A DNA stretch of 64,000 bases, taken from assembly GCA_963783505.1 (NCBI GenBank), contig CAWAOP010000019.1, positions 248,001 to 312,000 on the forward strand, written 5' to 3'. Each line of letters opens with the position of its first letter. Position 1 is the stretch's first letter. Shown here one piece after another: positions 38,383 to 46,723 of the stretch. Both the position numbers and the translations under genes were made by a program. The notes under the pieces are model-generated. The model did no database searches. It was given only the letters and a program-made list of their open reading frames with translations, and was not told the origin of the DNA. The stretch is from BOG-224 sp963783505 (lineage in GTDB: Bacteria > Acidobacteriota > Terriglobia > Bryobacterales > Bryobacteraceae).

Positions 38383-38794
38383 TTACAGGAACAGGCCGCA
38401 GGGCACATCGAAAAAGGCGGCCAGCTTGCGGATGTGCGCCTTGCTCGGCTCGCGCTTTCCAGCGAGTACATGGGATGCTACGCTGCGCGAGCCGAATACC
38501 GAAAGCAGATCTGCTTGGCGCAATTCCCGGCGTTCCATGAGGAAACGGATGATCTTGTGCGGTGGCAGCGTTGGCAGCGGGTGGCGGCGAGCGTCGTAAT
38601 CCTCAATCAGCTTGGCCAGTAACTCGGCAAGGGTCTCTTCCTCCGGAGCGGGATTCTTCTTGAACGTGAGCGATTCGAGCTTCTCAAGCCATGCGATCGA
38701 ACTCGGCGTCATTAGCGATAATCTTCGGGAATGCATCTGCGCAGAGGCGGCCGTACTTGGCGCGGTCTAGGACCGCGGTATTTGCTAGCCCCAT
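38383..38794 (-). pseudogene. higA: HigA-type antitoxin, one-base frameshift
   Basis: A start at 38794 overlaps the end of higB by ten bases and reads MGLANTAVLDRAKYGRLCAD, AFPKIIANDAEFDRM, typical of HigA, then hits a stop. The next frame gives LEKLESLTFKKNPAPEEETL and the XRE helix-turn-helix LRQADLLSVFGSRSVASHVL, AGKREPSKAHIRKLAAFFDV. Deleting one C of the CC at 38689-38690 restores a 136-residue HigA. A 117-residue product from an internal start at 38736 would still hold the DNA-binding domain. Confidence 0.8.
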
Positions 38795-39087
38795 TGTTTC
38801 CATTCCTCCCTGTCGTATTCCTTGTGCGTCAGCAGAGCCTTGATGAACATAAGACGCTTGGAGAATTCAACTCGGACAATCAGCCGGTAACGGTTGTGGC
38901 GGATGTTGAAGATCAGGACGACGCCGAACCGGTCAACGTCCGGAAAACGATTGCGGACATCCGTGAACGCGCGCCAGTCGGAGGCCTGGGCTACGCGGTA
39001 CCAAGCGTTCAACTCATCCATGGTCGCAGAGTCAACTCGCTTCGCAAGCGCCAGGCTCATGAGTCCCCGCCTGCTGATCACGTTCAC
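38785..39087 (-). CDS. higB: HigB-type ribosome-dependent mRNA interferase
   Basis: The 100-residue toxin matches HigB: MNVISRRGLMSLALAKRVDS, LNAWYRVAQASDWRAFTDVR, YRLIVRVEFSKRLMFIKALL, THKEYDREEWKQWG. The closing HKEYDREEW is the family hallmark. It is the first gene of the module and overlaps higA. The AT-rich upstream region (39088-39110, CATATTAGCAAATTGTCAAC) holds its promoter. Confidence 0.88.
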   Translation of the reverse strand: MNVISRRGLMSLALAKRVDSATMDELNAWYRVAQASDWRAFTDVRNRFPDVDRFGVVLIFNIRHNRYRLIVRVEFSKRLMFIKALLTHKEYDREEWKQWG

Positions 39088-39170
39088 GTATCCATATTAG
39101 CAAATTGTCAACATGCGCCTTGGACGCCACAACCCGAGCATTCCCAATCGGTTCCAGTCGCGCCGCTCGC

Positions 39171-39250
39171 GGCTCCCCTATCCCTGTAGAATATTCATTG
39201 ATGAGCGAAGTTGAAACTCCGGAGTCCGGAGCCGAAGAGTTCCGGCCTCC
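39171..39250 (+). repeat. direct repeat, copy B (parental)
   Basis: This is the parental copy of 37254-37336, covering the upstream region, -10 box and first 16 codons of the DUF1844 gene. About 1.9 kb separates the copies. Confidence 0.85.
39187..39192 (+). promoter_or_regulatory. -10 box TAGAAT, leaderless start for DUF1844 gene
   Basis: TAGAAT ends eight bases before ATG 39201. Confidence 0.5.
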
Positions 39251-39527
39251 ATTGCCACCCGCGTCTTTCGGGTTCCTGATTCTCTCCCTGCGCGCGCAGG
39301 CCGAAATGCAACTCGGTCTGGTGCGTTTTAGCGATGAGGAGAAGCCCAAGCCGGACCTGGACCTCGCGCGCCACACCATCGACATGATGGGCGTTCTCCA
39401 GGCCAAGACGAAAGGCAATTTGGAATTGGACGAGCAGCGCCTCTTGGAGAATTCCCTCACCGAACTGCGCTTTCGATTTGTGCAGGTTTCGGACGAACTG
39501 GCGAAAGCGGAGCCGCAGAAAAGCTGA
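39201..39527 (+). CDS. DUF1844 protein
   Basis: The 108-residue product has the DUF1844 core: SFGFLILSLRAQAEMQLGLV, LDLARHTIDMMGVLQAKTKG, NLELDEQRLLENSLTELRFR. The family is small, helical and of unknown function, and is common in Acidobacteria and deltaproteobacteria. It is the first gene of a run with an MBL hydrolase, ribF and terC; its stop directly abuts the next ATG. Its 5' end has been copied to 37254-37336. Confidence 0.87.
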   Translation: MSEVETPESGAEEFRPPLPPASFGFLILSLRAQAEMQLGLVRFSDEEKPKPDLDLARHTIDMMGVLQAKTKGNLELDEQRLLENSLTELRFRFVQVSDELAKAEPQKS

Positions 39528-40316
39528 ATGGCGTCGCCACCCATCCGCATCACCGTGCTGGGTTCCGGCACCAGCGTGGGCGTTCCGACTATCGGCTGCG
39601 ATTGCGCGGTGTGCTCCTCCGCCGACCCGCGCGATAGCCGGCTGCGTCCCTCGATCCTGGTTTCGTACTCCGGCCGCAACATCCTGATCGATGTCACGCC
39701 GGACTTCCGGGCGCAGGCCTTGCGCGCCAAGATGCGGCGCGTGGATGCGGTGCTCTTCACCCATGCCCACGCCGACCACATTTTGGGGCTCGACGATATC
39801 CGTCCGTTCAACTTCCACCAGAGCGGCGATATTCCGATCTATGCCTCACCGCCGTCGATGACCACTATCCAGCGCGTCTTCGAATACGTTTTCGACGGCG
39901 GCAAGAGAGAGTCCAACATACCCAAGCTGAGCACGCACCTGCTGGATGGCTCGGCTCTTGACTTATTTGGCGTGACCTTTCTTCCCGTTCCGGTGCTGCA
40001 CGGCAGGCAGATTATTTACGGCTTCCGTTTCGGGGCTGCGGCGTATTTAACGGACCATAGCGATATCCCGGACGCCTCGATGGAATTGCTGCGCGGCCTC
40101 GACGTGCTGTTTCTCGACGCGTTACGCTACAAGCCGCATCCTACGCATTCCACCGTGGACCGTTCCATCAAGACGGTGGAAGAGCTCAAACCGCGGCGCG
40201 CTTTCTTCACGCACCTCTGCCACGATCTCGGTCACGAGCGCGCCGAAAGCCTGCTGCCGCCGGGCATCCGCCTTGCGTACGACGGGCTCGAGTTGGATGT
40301 GGAGGCCGTCGAGTGA
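39528..40316 (+). CDS. MBL-fold metallo-hydrolase, PhnP-like
   Basis: The 262-residue enzyme has the metallo-beta-lactamase metal site HAHADH, with upstream GSGTSVGVPTIGCDCAVC, a Cys-rich loop typical of the PhnP/YcbL-like phosphodiesterase group, and downstream YLTDHSDIP and THLCHDLGH. PhnP-type enzymes hydrolyse cyclic or diester phosphates; the substrate here is unknown. The gene starts immediately after the DUF1844 stop and overlaps ribF by four bases (GTGA). Confidence 0.86.
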   Translation: MASPPIRITVLGSGTSVGVPTIGCDCAVCSSADPRDSRLRPSILVSYSGRNILIDVTPDFRAQALRAKMRRVDAVLFTHAHADHILGLDDIRPFNFHQSGDIPIYASPPSMTTIQRVFEYVFDGGKRESNIPKLSTHLLDGSALDLFGVTFLPVPVLHGRQIIYGFRFGAAAYLTDHSDIPDASMELLRGLDVLFLDALRYKPHPTHSTVDRSIKTVEELKPRRAFFTHLCHDLGHERAESLLPPGIRLAYDGLELDVEAVE

Positions 40317-41266
40317 GGACCTATCGCAGCCTCGATGCGGTCCCGGACGATTTTGGCCCGTGCGCTCTCACGATCGGGAACTTCGATGGCGTGCATGAGG
40401 GCCATCGCCGGATCGTTCGCAGAGTATCGGCCATAGCGGCCGAGCGCGGCTGGAAGCCCTCGCTGCTCACATTCGACCCGCATCCCACCAGGATTGTGGC
40501 TCCGGAGCGAACTCCACCACTGCTTACTTCGCCCGAACGCCGCGTGGAGCTAATTGGGCTGGAGGGCATCGAGCAGGCGGTGATTCTGCCATTTGGGCCC
40601 GAGTTTGCGCACCTTTCTCCGGACGACTTCGCTCGCACCGTGCTGGCAGGGAAACTCCAGGCGCGGGCGATCGTCGTGGGGCCGAACTTCCGTTTCGGAT
40701 TCCACCATGCGGGCGATGTGAACGCTTTGGAGGGCTTAGGCGTCCGCTACGGATTCCAAACCGAGATCGTCCCGGCCACTTTGTGCCGAGGGCGGATCGT
40801 CAGCAGCAGCGGCGTTCGCGAGCTGATCCGGAGCGGCCGCGTGTCCCTGGCCGGGCGCTTTCTGGGACGGCCCTATGCGCTCGAAGGCGAAGTGGTTTCC
40901 GGACGGGGCGTGGGGGGCAAACTGGTAGTGCCGACGCTCAACCTTTCAACGCCGGCGGAGGTGTTACCGGCGCACGGCGTTTACGCCACCCGAACCGTCG
41001 ATCCGGATTCGGGGCGGCGGTGGAACTCAATTACCAACGTGGGGCGGAGGCCGACCTTCGAGCGGAACGGACAGGTGTCAATCGAGACGTACCTTCTCGC
41101 GCCTGCCTTCGAGAACGCTCCCGGGCGCATTCGCGTCGAGTTTCTGTGGCGAGTGCGCGGCGAGCGGGAGTTTGCGAACGCCGAGTCACTTAAGGCGCAG
41201 GTGCGGAAGGACGTTCGCGCCGTCGAAAGCGGCTTCAGACGATTGAAAGGCGGGGCGGTGGCGTAA
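40313..41266 (+). CDS. ribF: bifunctional riboflavin kinase/FAD synthetase RibF
   Basis: RibF makes FMN and FAD from riboflavin. The 317-residue protein has the FAD synthetase module, with LTIGNFDGVHEGHRRIVRRV (the nucleotidyl-transfer HxGH-like motif) and VVGPNFRFGFHHAGDVNALE, then the riboflavin kinase module GRPYALEGEVVSGRGVGGKL, VPTLNL, NVGRRPTFERNG. Length and both domains are normal. Start is GTG 40313. FAD and FMN demand of the nearby HoxF and hydrogenase gamma subunits is notable but probably coincidental. Confidence 0.94.
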   Translation: MRTYRSLDAVPDDFGPCALTIGNFDGVHEGHRRIVRRVSAIAAERGWKPSLLTFDPHPTRIVAPERTPPLLTSPERRVELIGLEGIEQAVILPFGPEFAHLSPDDFARTVLAGKLQARAIVVGPNFRFGFHHAGDVNALEGLGVRYGFQTEIVPATLCRGRIVSSSGVRELIRSGRVSLAGRFLGRPYALEGEVVSGRGVGGKLVVPTLNLSTPAEVLPAHGVYATRTVDPDSGRRWNSITNVGRRPTFERNGQVSIETYLLAPAFENAPGRIRVEFLWRVRGEREFANAESLKAQVRKDVRAVESGFRRLKGGAVA

Positions 41267-41272
41267 GGGCTT

Positions 41273-41965
41273 ATGCAAACCGGGGTTCTCATCGCCGGGA
41301 TCTTCAAGATCGTCCTGATCGACCTTGTTTTGGCGGGCGACAACGCACTGGTCATCGCCATGGCGGTCCGCTCTCTTCCCGCTCGCCAGCGGCGCAACGC
41401 GACGATCTTCGGTGCGGGCGGCGCGGTGGCGCTGCGGATTGCGTTGACGGCGCTGGCAGCCCGTCTGCTGGACATCCACTACGTGAGACTCGCCGGGGGC
41501 CTGCTGATCCTCTGGATCGCGGTCCGCGTGCTGCTGGAAGCCGGCGAGGCCCCCGGCTCGGCGCCCGCGCCGCGGCGCTTCATCCAGGCGATATGGTTCA
41601 TCGTGGCCGCGGATGTGACCATGTCCACCGATAACATCCTGGCGATCGCCGCGACTTCCGGCGGTAACTTCTCGCTCATCGTTTTCGGCCTGTGCCTGAG
41701 CATTCCGTTTGTGATGTTCGCCGCCAACCTCCTCGCGGCTTTGATGGATCGCTACCCGGCCATCATCTACCTGGGAGCCGCGATCCTCGGGCAAGTGGCC
41801 GGGGATTTGATCCTTTCGGACCGGACCGTCAGGGACTCCCTGCACCCTTCGGATTGGGCGAAGTACGGAGTGGAAGCGGCCGTAGCGGCGGGCGTTGTAG
41901 TCACTGGGTGGGCTGTCAACAGGATGCGCAGGCGAAGGGCCGCAGCCAAGGAAGTTGAACCCTAG
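41273..41965 (+). CDS. TerC/YjbE-family membrane protein
   Basis: The 230-residue protein has about seven membrane helices with the two TerC acidic signatures, LVLAGDNALVIAMAVRSLP and AADVTMSTDNILAIAA. In this family the acidic residues are thought to bind metal, and members such as YceF/MeeF export manganese to exoenzymes. No yybP-ykoY (Mn) riboswitch fits in the six-base gap after ribF. The last codons overlap the convergent hydrogenase protease gene by four bases. Confidence 0.86.
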   Translation: MQTGVLIAGIFKIVLIDLVLAGDNALVIAMAVRSLPARQRRNATIFGAGGAVALRIALTALAARLLDIHYVRLAGGLLILWIAVRVLLEAGEAPGSAPAPRRFIQAIWFIVAADVTMSTDNILAIAATSGGNFSLIVFGLCLSIPFVMFAANLLAALMDRYPAIIYLGAAILGQVAGDLILSDRTVRDSLHPSDWAKYGVEAAVAAGVVVTGWAVNRMRRRRAAAKEVEP

Positions 41966-42411
41966 GCGGCTGAGGACAACTCGTCCAGCACAGAACTCAC
42001 GATCGCGCCCAAGCGCGCTTCAAGCGCCGGTGATAAACCGGCGCCGAATTCCACGGATGACACCGATACGCCCAGTAGTGTGAACTTGGCTTGCGAGGTG
42101 AGCTTCAAAAGCTGGATGGCCTGCGTTACGGAAAGATGGTGGACGTGCTCCTGGCGGTCGTTGGCCGCGTCGATGACGGAAAGCGTTCCGGGTTCGCCGC
42201 CGTCCTGGACGGCGTCGATAATGATGACGCGCGCGCGCCCCTCAACCTGGTCCATGAAGCGGAGCAGGTCGGTTCCCCCGCTGATGACCTCGACGGAATC
42301 CGGGAGCCTGGAATCGGCGGCCAGACGATCGGCGACGGCGCAGCCGATGCCGTCGTCGCCCATCAGCGAGTTGCCAAGACCGATAAGCAGGACTGGCTTC
42401 ATTGGCATCAT
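41962..42411 (-). CDS. hycI: [NiFe] hydrogenase maturation protease
   Basis: The 149-residue endopeptidase trims the C terminus of the hydrogenase large subunit after nickel insertion. It has VLLIGLGNSLMGDDGIGCAV near the start, whose Asp/Glu side chains contact nickel, then VEVISGGTDLLRFMDQVEGR and VIIIDAVQDGGEPGTL. Starts at 42411, 42408 and 42402 are all possible; none has a strong ribosome site. It follows the group 3b large-subunit gene in the same direction, separated by the repeat element at 42474-42612. It could serve either hydrogenase; position favours the 3b enzyme. Confidence 0.87.
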   Translation of the reverse strand: MMPMKPVLLIGLGNSLMGDDGIGCAVADRLAADSRLPDSVEVISGGTDLLRFMDQVEGRARVIIIDAVQDGGEPGTLSVIDAANDRQEHVHHLSVTQAIQLLKLTSQAKFTLLGVSVSSVEFGAGLSPALEARLGAIVSSVLDELSSAA

Positions 42412-42473
42412 GTGGCTCAAGCCGAACACCTGCCAGACGCGGACGGATCCCCGCGCCGCCAACCGAGCGCTAT

Positions 42474-42612
42474 GTATCAGGGCACGGCTTTAGCCGTGCC
42501 GGAAGACGCAACAGTTCACGGCCTTTAGGCCCTGCGCTATGCCATCACTCAGCGGCTAAAGCCGATGTAATTGGCTGCATTCCTCGGCCTGGCTCAAGCC
42601 AGGCCCTGATAC
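42474..42612. repeat. 139-bp palindromic repeat, copy 2
   Basis: Ends are GTATCAGGGC and GCCCTGATAC as in copy 1. Internal hairpins are ACGGCTTTAGCCGTGCCG, GGCCTTTAGGCC, CGGCTAAAGCCG and GGCCTGGCTCAAGCCAGGCC. Sequence differs from copy 1, but pairing is kept. It sits within the hydrogenase operon, between the large-subunit gene and its protease gene. Confidence 0.75.
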
Positions 42613-42642
42613 GATTCGCTCGCCGCGCTCTTCACCTCGCCA

Positions 42643-43935
42643 TCAATCTTTTCGGATGAGGTGCACCGAACACGAGATGCACGGGTCGTAGGCGCGTGCG
42701 ATCATCTCCAGGCGCTTTCCCAGGATGGCTTCGTTCCGTTCGGCGGTCTGTTCCACGGCGGCGCGGAAATGAGCTTCCATGCTGGCCGCGTTGAAGGCCG
42801 TCGGCGTGATTACGTCCGCCGCCACAATGCAACCCTTTTCGTCATAGGTGTAGGAGTGCACCAGAAGCCCACGCGGCGCCTCCGTGATGCCCGTGCCCGT
42901 ACCGGCGCGCGGTTCAACGGCGACGGGCCGCTCGTCTTTGACGCCATCGCGCAGCAACTGGGCAATGATCTCCAAGGACGTCTCGACGTCGTTCACGAGC
43001 TCCACCGCCTGGGCCTTGTTATTGTCCATCGGGTTATCGGACGGAACCGAAAAGCGGAGCTTTTTCATGGCCGCGGCCGTCTTGCCCTTGATTCTGCAGG
43101 GATTCGCCGTGAGACGAGCGAGCGATCCGACCATGAACGGTTTCCCATGGAACGAGCTGTGCTTTGCGTGAGAATGCGGAACGGATTTCTCGTTGGCCAG
43201 CGACCGGTATTCCGGCGCCGGTACGGTGGCATGGCCTCCATTCGCCACGACGGTCACCTCGTCGCCGCCGTAATACGTATCGGGGCCGGTGAGGCGGAGA
43301 GCCGCGTACTGCGTGTTGGTATGGCAGAAATCGGCGTCGGGGAGGGAAGCCACTACGTCCAGCATGGCGTCGCAATCGGCGACGGCCTTTGTCAGGGAGG
43401 TTTCGAGCTCGATCAGTTGATCCGAGCTGGGAACCTTGCCGAAACCGCCGACCACGGGATTGACGGGGTGAACCGCGCGCCCGCCAACCACCTCCATGAT
43501 GCGGTTGCCAAGCTTCTTCAGGCGCAGGCCCAGCAGAACGGCCGCCGGGTGATCGCCCGCCATCGCGATGGCGCTCGGGTAGTTGAGATAATCCGGCGCA
43601 GCCAGCAGGAAGACATGCAAGGCGTGGCTCTCGATGCTCTCCCCGCGGGCCAGCAATTCGCGCAGAAGATCGGTCTGCGGGGTCACCTGCACGCCGAAAG
43701 CGTTCTCCGTCGCCTTGATCGAGGTAAGTGTGTGAGCCGCCGAACAGATGGAGCAGATGCGCGAAAGGATCTGCGCGACCTCAGTATAAGGCTTGCCCTT
43801 CAGCAGCGGCTCAAGAAGGCGCGCGCCCTCGAATACGTCGAAGCGCACCTTTCCAACCGAACTGCCTTTCAATTCGACGGTAATGCCGCCGTGGCCCTCC
43901 ACGCGGGCCAGATGTTCGATGACAATCGCGCTCAT
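42643..43935 (-). CDS. hydA: group 3b [NiFe] hydrogenase, large (alpha) subunit
   Basis: This 430-residue catalytic subunit holds the NiFe centre of a soluble NADP-linked hydrogenase. Nickel ligands are Cys61 and Cys64 in SRICSICSAAH and Cys419 and Cys422 in DPCISCSVH. Residues after His425 (LIRKD) form the short extension removed by the maturation protease. The DPCISCSVH end is typical of group 3b (sulfhydrogenase-type) enzymes. It overlaps the delta gene by four bases. It is the last of four structural genes in the order beta-gamma-delta-alpha, as in Pyrococcus. No frame problem was seen. Confidence 0.93.
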   Translation of the reverse strand: MSAIVIEHLARVEGHGGITVELKGSSVGKVRFDVFEGARLLEPLLKGKPYTEVAQILSRICSICSAAHTLTSIKATENAFGVQVTPQTDLLRELLARGESIESHALHVFLLAAPDYLNYPSAIAMAGDHPAAVLLGLRLKKLGNRIMEVVGGRAVHPVNPVVGGFGKVPSSDQLIELETSLTKAVADCDAMLDVVASLPDADFCHTNTQYAALRLTGPDTYYGGDEVTVVANGGHATVPAPEYRSLANEKSVPHSHAKHSSFHGKPFMVGSLARLTANPCRIKGKTAAAMKKLRFSVPSDNPMDNNKAQAVELVNDVETSLEIIAQLLRDGVKDERPVAVEPRAGTGTGITEAPRGLLVHSYTYDEKGCIVAADVITPTAFNAASMEAHFRAAVEQTAERNEAILGKRLEMIARAYDPCISCSVHLIRKD

Positions 43936-44678
43936 TGTGCGCCTCCCGCCGGCGAAAACGTGTGCAGCCGGTCCATGATGCGTTCGCGGCTGAATCCCTT
44001 CTCCTCCAGCAACGCCAGCAGCGAAGACGCGTTGGCGTCTTTAGCCGGCCCGCGGCAGCCGACGCACGCCACGCGCAGTTCAGGGCAGCGGGCGTTGCAG
44101 CCCGCCACGGTCACGGGGCCGCAGCAGGGCTGGCCCTGTTCGATCAGCAGGCAGTTATTCTCCTGCATGCGGCATTCGGTGCAGACCGGGTAATTCGGGT
44201 AAATCGGCGGATCTCCATTCAGCAACGCAGCTACCGCGCCGAGCACTTCGCTCTTTTCGATGGGGCATCCCGTGATGTTGAGATCCACCTTCACCACTTC
44301 GTGCAAAGCCTTGGTCGGGATGGCATCGTACTGGAGGCCGGCATCGCCGTAGACGTCCTTCAGCAGCGCTTCGCGGTCGCGGCCGCGGTCCATGGCCGCC
44401 ACGCCTCCCCAGACCGCGCAAGTTCCCAGGGCCACCACGAACTTGGAACGTTTTCTTATGGCTTCCAGACGCTCCGCGTCACGCTTGGTGCAGACCGCGC
44501 CTTCGACGAGCGCGACATCCAGCTCGCAATCGTCGTGCGTTCCCGAAGCGGCCATCAGAAAATCGCGGATATCCACGAGCGAGACGAGATCGAGGATCTG
44601 GTCCTCGCAATTCAAGATGACGAGCTGATCGCCGGCGCAACCCGTCAAACCAAAAACGCCTAATGTTGGTTTGCTCAT
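43932..44678 (-). CDS. hydD: group 3b [NiFe] hydrogenase, small (delta) subunit
   Basis: The 248-residue small subunit passes electrons from the NiFe site through FeS clusters. GLTGCAGDQ and LGTCAVWGG with NITGCPIEKSE supply the proximal cluster ligands, and the Cys-rich C-terminal half (CTECRMQENNCLLIEQGQPC, CNARCPELRVACVGCRGPA) the other two clusters. There is no Tat signal, so the enzyme is cytoplasmic. It overlaps both the gamma (1 base) and alpha genes (4 bases). Confidence 0.92.
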   Translation of the reverse strand: MSKPTLGVFGLTGCAGDQLVILNCEDQILDLVSLVDIRDFLMAASGTHDDCELDVALVEGAVCTKRDAERLEAIRKRSKFVVALGTCAVWGGVAAMDRGRDREALLKDVYGDAGLQYDAIPTKALHEVVKVDLNITGCPIEKSEVLGAVAALLNGDPPIYPNYPVCTECRMQENNCLLIEQGQPCCGPVTVAGCNARCPELRVACVGCRGPAKDANASSLLALLEEKGFSRERIMDRLHTFSPAGGAQ

Positions 44679-45550
44679 CAGATCATCTCCAGAAGATTAA
44701 TCGCGTCCCAATACGTGAAGATGGGGCCGTGCAGACAGGTGTACTTATGGCCGATGCAGCAATGGCCGCACTTGCCGACGCCGCACTTCATGCGCCGCTC
44801 CAGGGACATCAGGATATGGTCCTTGGGGAAACCGCGCTCCAGGAGCTTCTGGAGCACGAACTTGTACACCACCGGCGGGCCGCAGATAGCGGCGTGCGTG
44901 CGGGCCGGATCGAGCTGGGCGTGATCGAACAGGCTTGGCAGGCGGCCGACGTAGTTAGTCCACGTTCCAGCGGGATCGGCGTCGACCGTGAGCAGGCACT
45001 TGATGTCGGAACGGCCCACCAGGGCCGTCAGCTCGTCGCGGAACAGCATCTCCGCCGGTAGCTTCGAGCCGTACATCAGGGTGATGTTGTTGAACTGGTC
45101 GCGCCGGTCCAGCGCGTACCAGAGCAGGGAACGCAGCGGCGCCATGCCGAGGCCGCCGGCTGCCATCAGCAAATCGTGGCCGGCCAGCGTTTCCACCGGA
45201 TAACCGTTGCCGTACGGACCGCGCACGCCGACGATGTCGTTGGTCTTCAGGCGGTAGAGCGCGTCGGTTACGCGGCCGGTCTGGCGCACGCACAACTCGA
45301 CGACGCCCTGCCTGGTGGGAGAAGAAGAAATGGAAATCGGCGCTTCGCCCGTGCCGGGCACGCTCAACATGACGAACTGGCCGGGCTTGTGCGTGAAGTT
45401 GTGCGCCAGCCGGTCGTCCAGGAAGCGCAGCGTGAACAGATGATGCCTTTCCGCGAGCTTGTAGATGCGCACGATGCGCGCGGCTTCGGGCAAGTACGGA
45501 TTATCGGTCAGCACCGGATTCGGCGCTTCCACCTCAACTGCTAGCGACAT
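44678..45550 (-). CDS. hydG: group 3b hydrogenase, FAD/NAD(P)-binding gamma subunit
   Basis: The 290-residue flavoprotein is a ferredoxin-NADP reductase-type subunit. KPGQFVMLSVPGTGEAPIS binds FAD, AAGGLGMAPLRSLLWYALD binds NAD(P), and the end MKCGVGKCGHCCIGHKYTC holds a 2Fe-2S cluster. It delivers electrons from H2 to NAD(P)+ or the reverse. It overlaps the beta gene by 17 bases. Confidence 0.92.
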   Translation of the reverse strand: MSLAVEVEAPNPVLTDNPYLPEAARIVRIYKLAERHHLFTLRFLDDRLAHNFTHKPGQFVMLSVPGTGEAPISISSSPTRQGVVELCVRQTGRVTDALYRLKTNDIVGVRGPYGNGYPVETLAGHDLLMAAGGLGMAPLRSLLWYALDRRDQFNNITLMYGSKLPAEMLFRDELTALVGRSDIKCLLTVDADPAGTWTNYVGRLPSLFDHAQLDPARTHAAICGPPVVYKFVLQKLLERGFPKDHILMSLERRMKCGVGKCGHCCIGHKYTCLHGPIFTYWDAINLLEMI

Positions 45551-46568
45551 CTTCCACCCTCCGTAAGCGATCCACCACTTCGATCATGTCGATGTGCGCC
45601 GGGCACGCGCTTACGCAACGGCCGCAGCCCACGCAACTGGGACGGCCGTATTCCACCACGAAGCGCCCCTGCTTGTGATAGAAGCGGAACTTCACGCGGC
45701 TGGCGCGGGCCTCGCGGAAATTCTCTCCGCTGGCCACGATCGCATGGCTGGAGAACAGGCACGAATCCCAGAGCCGCGAACGCGACCCGGCCCGTGAGCC
45801 AAGCTCGACGTCGTCCACAACGTCGTAGCAATAACATGTGGGACAGACCATGCTGCACGCGCCGCACGAAAGGCAGCGCTTGCCCAGTTCGTTCCACATG
45901 TCGCTGTAGTATTCCATCTCGAAGATCTCCGGCAGGTCCCGGATCTCCACGTCGAGACGGAACGCTTTACGCTTGGCGATGGAACGGCGCTTGTAGTTGT
46001 CGATCTCGGATGCGTCCAGCGGCTCGAGCAAGCGGCCCGCGGCGATCGTAATGTCGTCGCCCAGCGCCGTGCCCACGTGCGTCTGGTAGTGATCGCCCAT
46101 GTCGAAGAGGAACAGGTCGAAACCGTGATCCACGAAATCGGCCCTCATCGACCGGCAGAAGCACTGCTCGTCCGGTGTGCAATCCACGCCAATGATGACG
46201 GTATTCTTGCGGCGCGTCTGGTAGTACGGGTCGTTGTACTTTCCGCCGAACACCTGGTCCAGGATGTTCAGCGCATACACGTCGCACGCATGTACTCCGA
46301 AAAGGATAATCCGATTGTCCAGCCCCTCGGTGTTCGGCACGAAGCCCTTGGCGGGGTTGTAGCGGAACAGCGACTGTTTCGGGGGAAGGAAATATTTCTT
46401 AGGGGGGAGAATCGAACGGCTGTAATCGAGCCGGGCGTCCGACCACCGCGTCAGTTTCTTGAAGACGAACTTGCCGTCTTGCTCGACCGGCGCGTGAACC
46501 TCCCCGAACTGCTGGACAACGGCCGCGAATAAATCGACTTTCTCTTTGGCCAGCCTGAGAATCTTCAC
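45534..46568 (-). CDS. hydB: group 3b hydrogenase, 4Fe-4S dicluster beta subunit
   Basis: The 344-residue subunit links the small subunit to the flavin subunit. It has two ferredoxin-type sets, CLSCGACSMVCPTCYC and CVGCGRCVSACPAHID, and an N-terminal domain with FGVHACDVYALNILDQVF and CTPDEQCFC, as in SH beta/asrA-like proteins. GTG 46568 is preceded by GGAGG with a five-base gap. It opens the operon; a palindrome at 46610-46635 lies just upstream. Confidence 0.92.
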   Translation of the reverse strand: MKILRLAKEKVDLFAAVVQQFGEVHAPVEQDGKFVFKKLTRWSDARLDYSRSILPPKKYFLPPKQSLFRYNPAKGFVPNTEGLDNRIILFGVHACDVYALNILDQVFGGKYNDPYYQTRRKNTVIIGVDCTPDEQCFCRSMRADFVDHGFDLFLFDMGDHYQTHVGTALGDDITIAAGRLLEPLDASEIDNYKRRSIAKRKAFRLDVEIRDLPEIFEMEYYSDMWNELGKRCLSCGACSMVCPTCYCYDVVDDVELGSRAGSRSRLWDSCLFSSHAIVASGENFREARASRVKFRFYHKQGRFVVEYGRPSCVGCGRCVSACPAHIDMIEVVDRLRRVEDVASS

Positions 46569-46609
46569 TCCAGCCTCCTAGAAGCTAAGAATCCGCTAAT
46601 AGAATAACA

Positions 46610-46635
46610 GACTCCGAAACTCGATATTCGGAGTC
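46610..46635. promoter_or_regulatory. palindrome upstream of the 3b hydrogenase operon
   Basis: GACTCCGAA and TTCGGAGTC form perfect 9-base arms around 8 bases. On the minus strand TATTCT lies a few bases downstream and could be a -10 box, so the palindrome sits where an activator or repressor would bind. Confidence 0.5.
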
Positions 46636-46723
46636 AAGGCCAATTCACCCTACGTTCATCCTCGTTGGACTACAATCTTAATGGCTAGAGATTCCCAGCC
46701 TAGTCATCCGAGATGGAGGCAGC

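Noticed and set aside
42661..44193. A 510-codon open frame on the plus strand
   Set aside because: It is antisense to the group 3b alpha and delta subunits, and no recognisable motifs are present.
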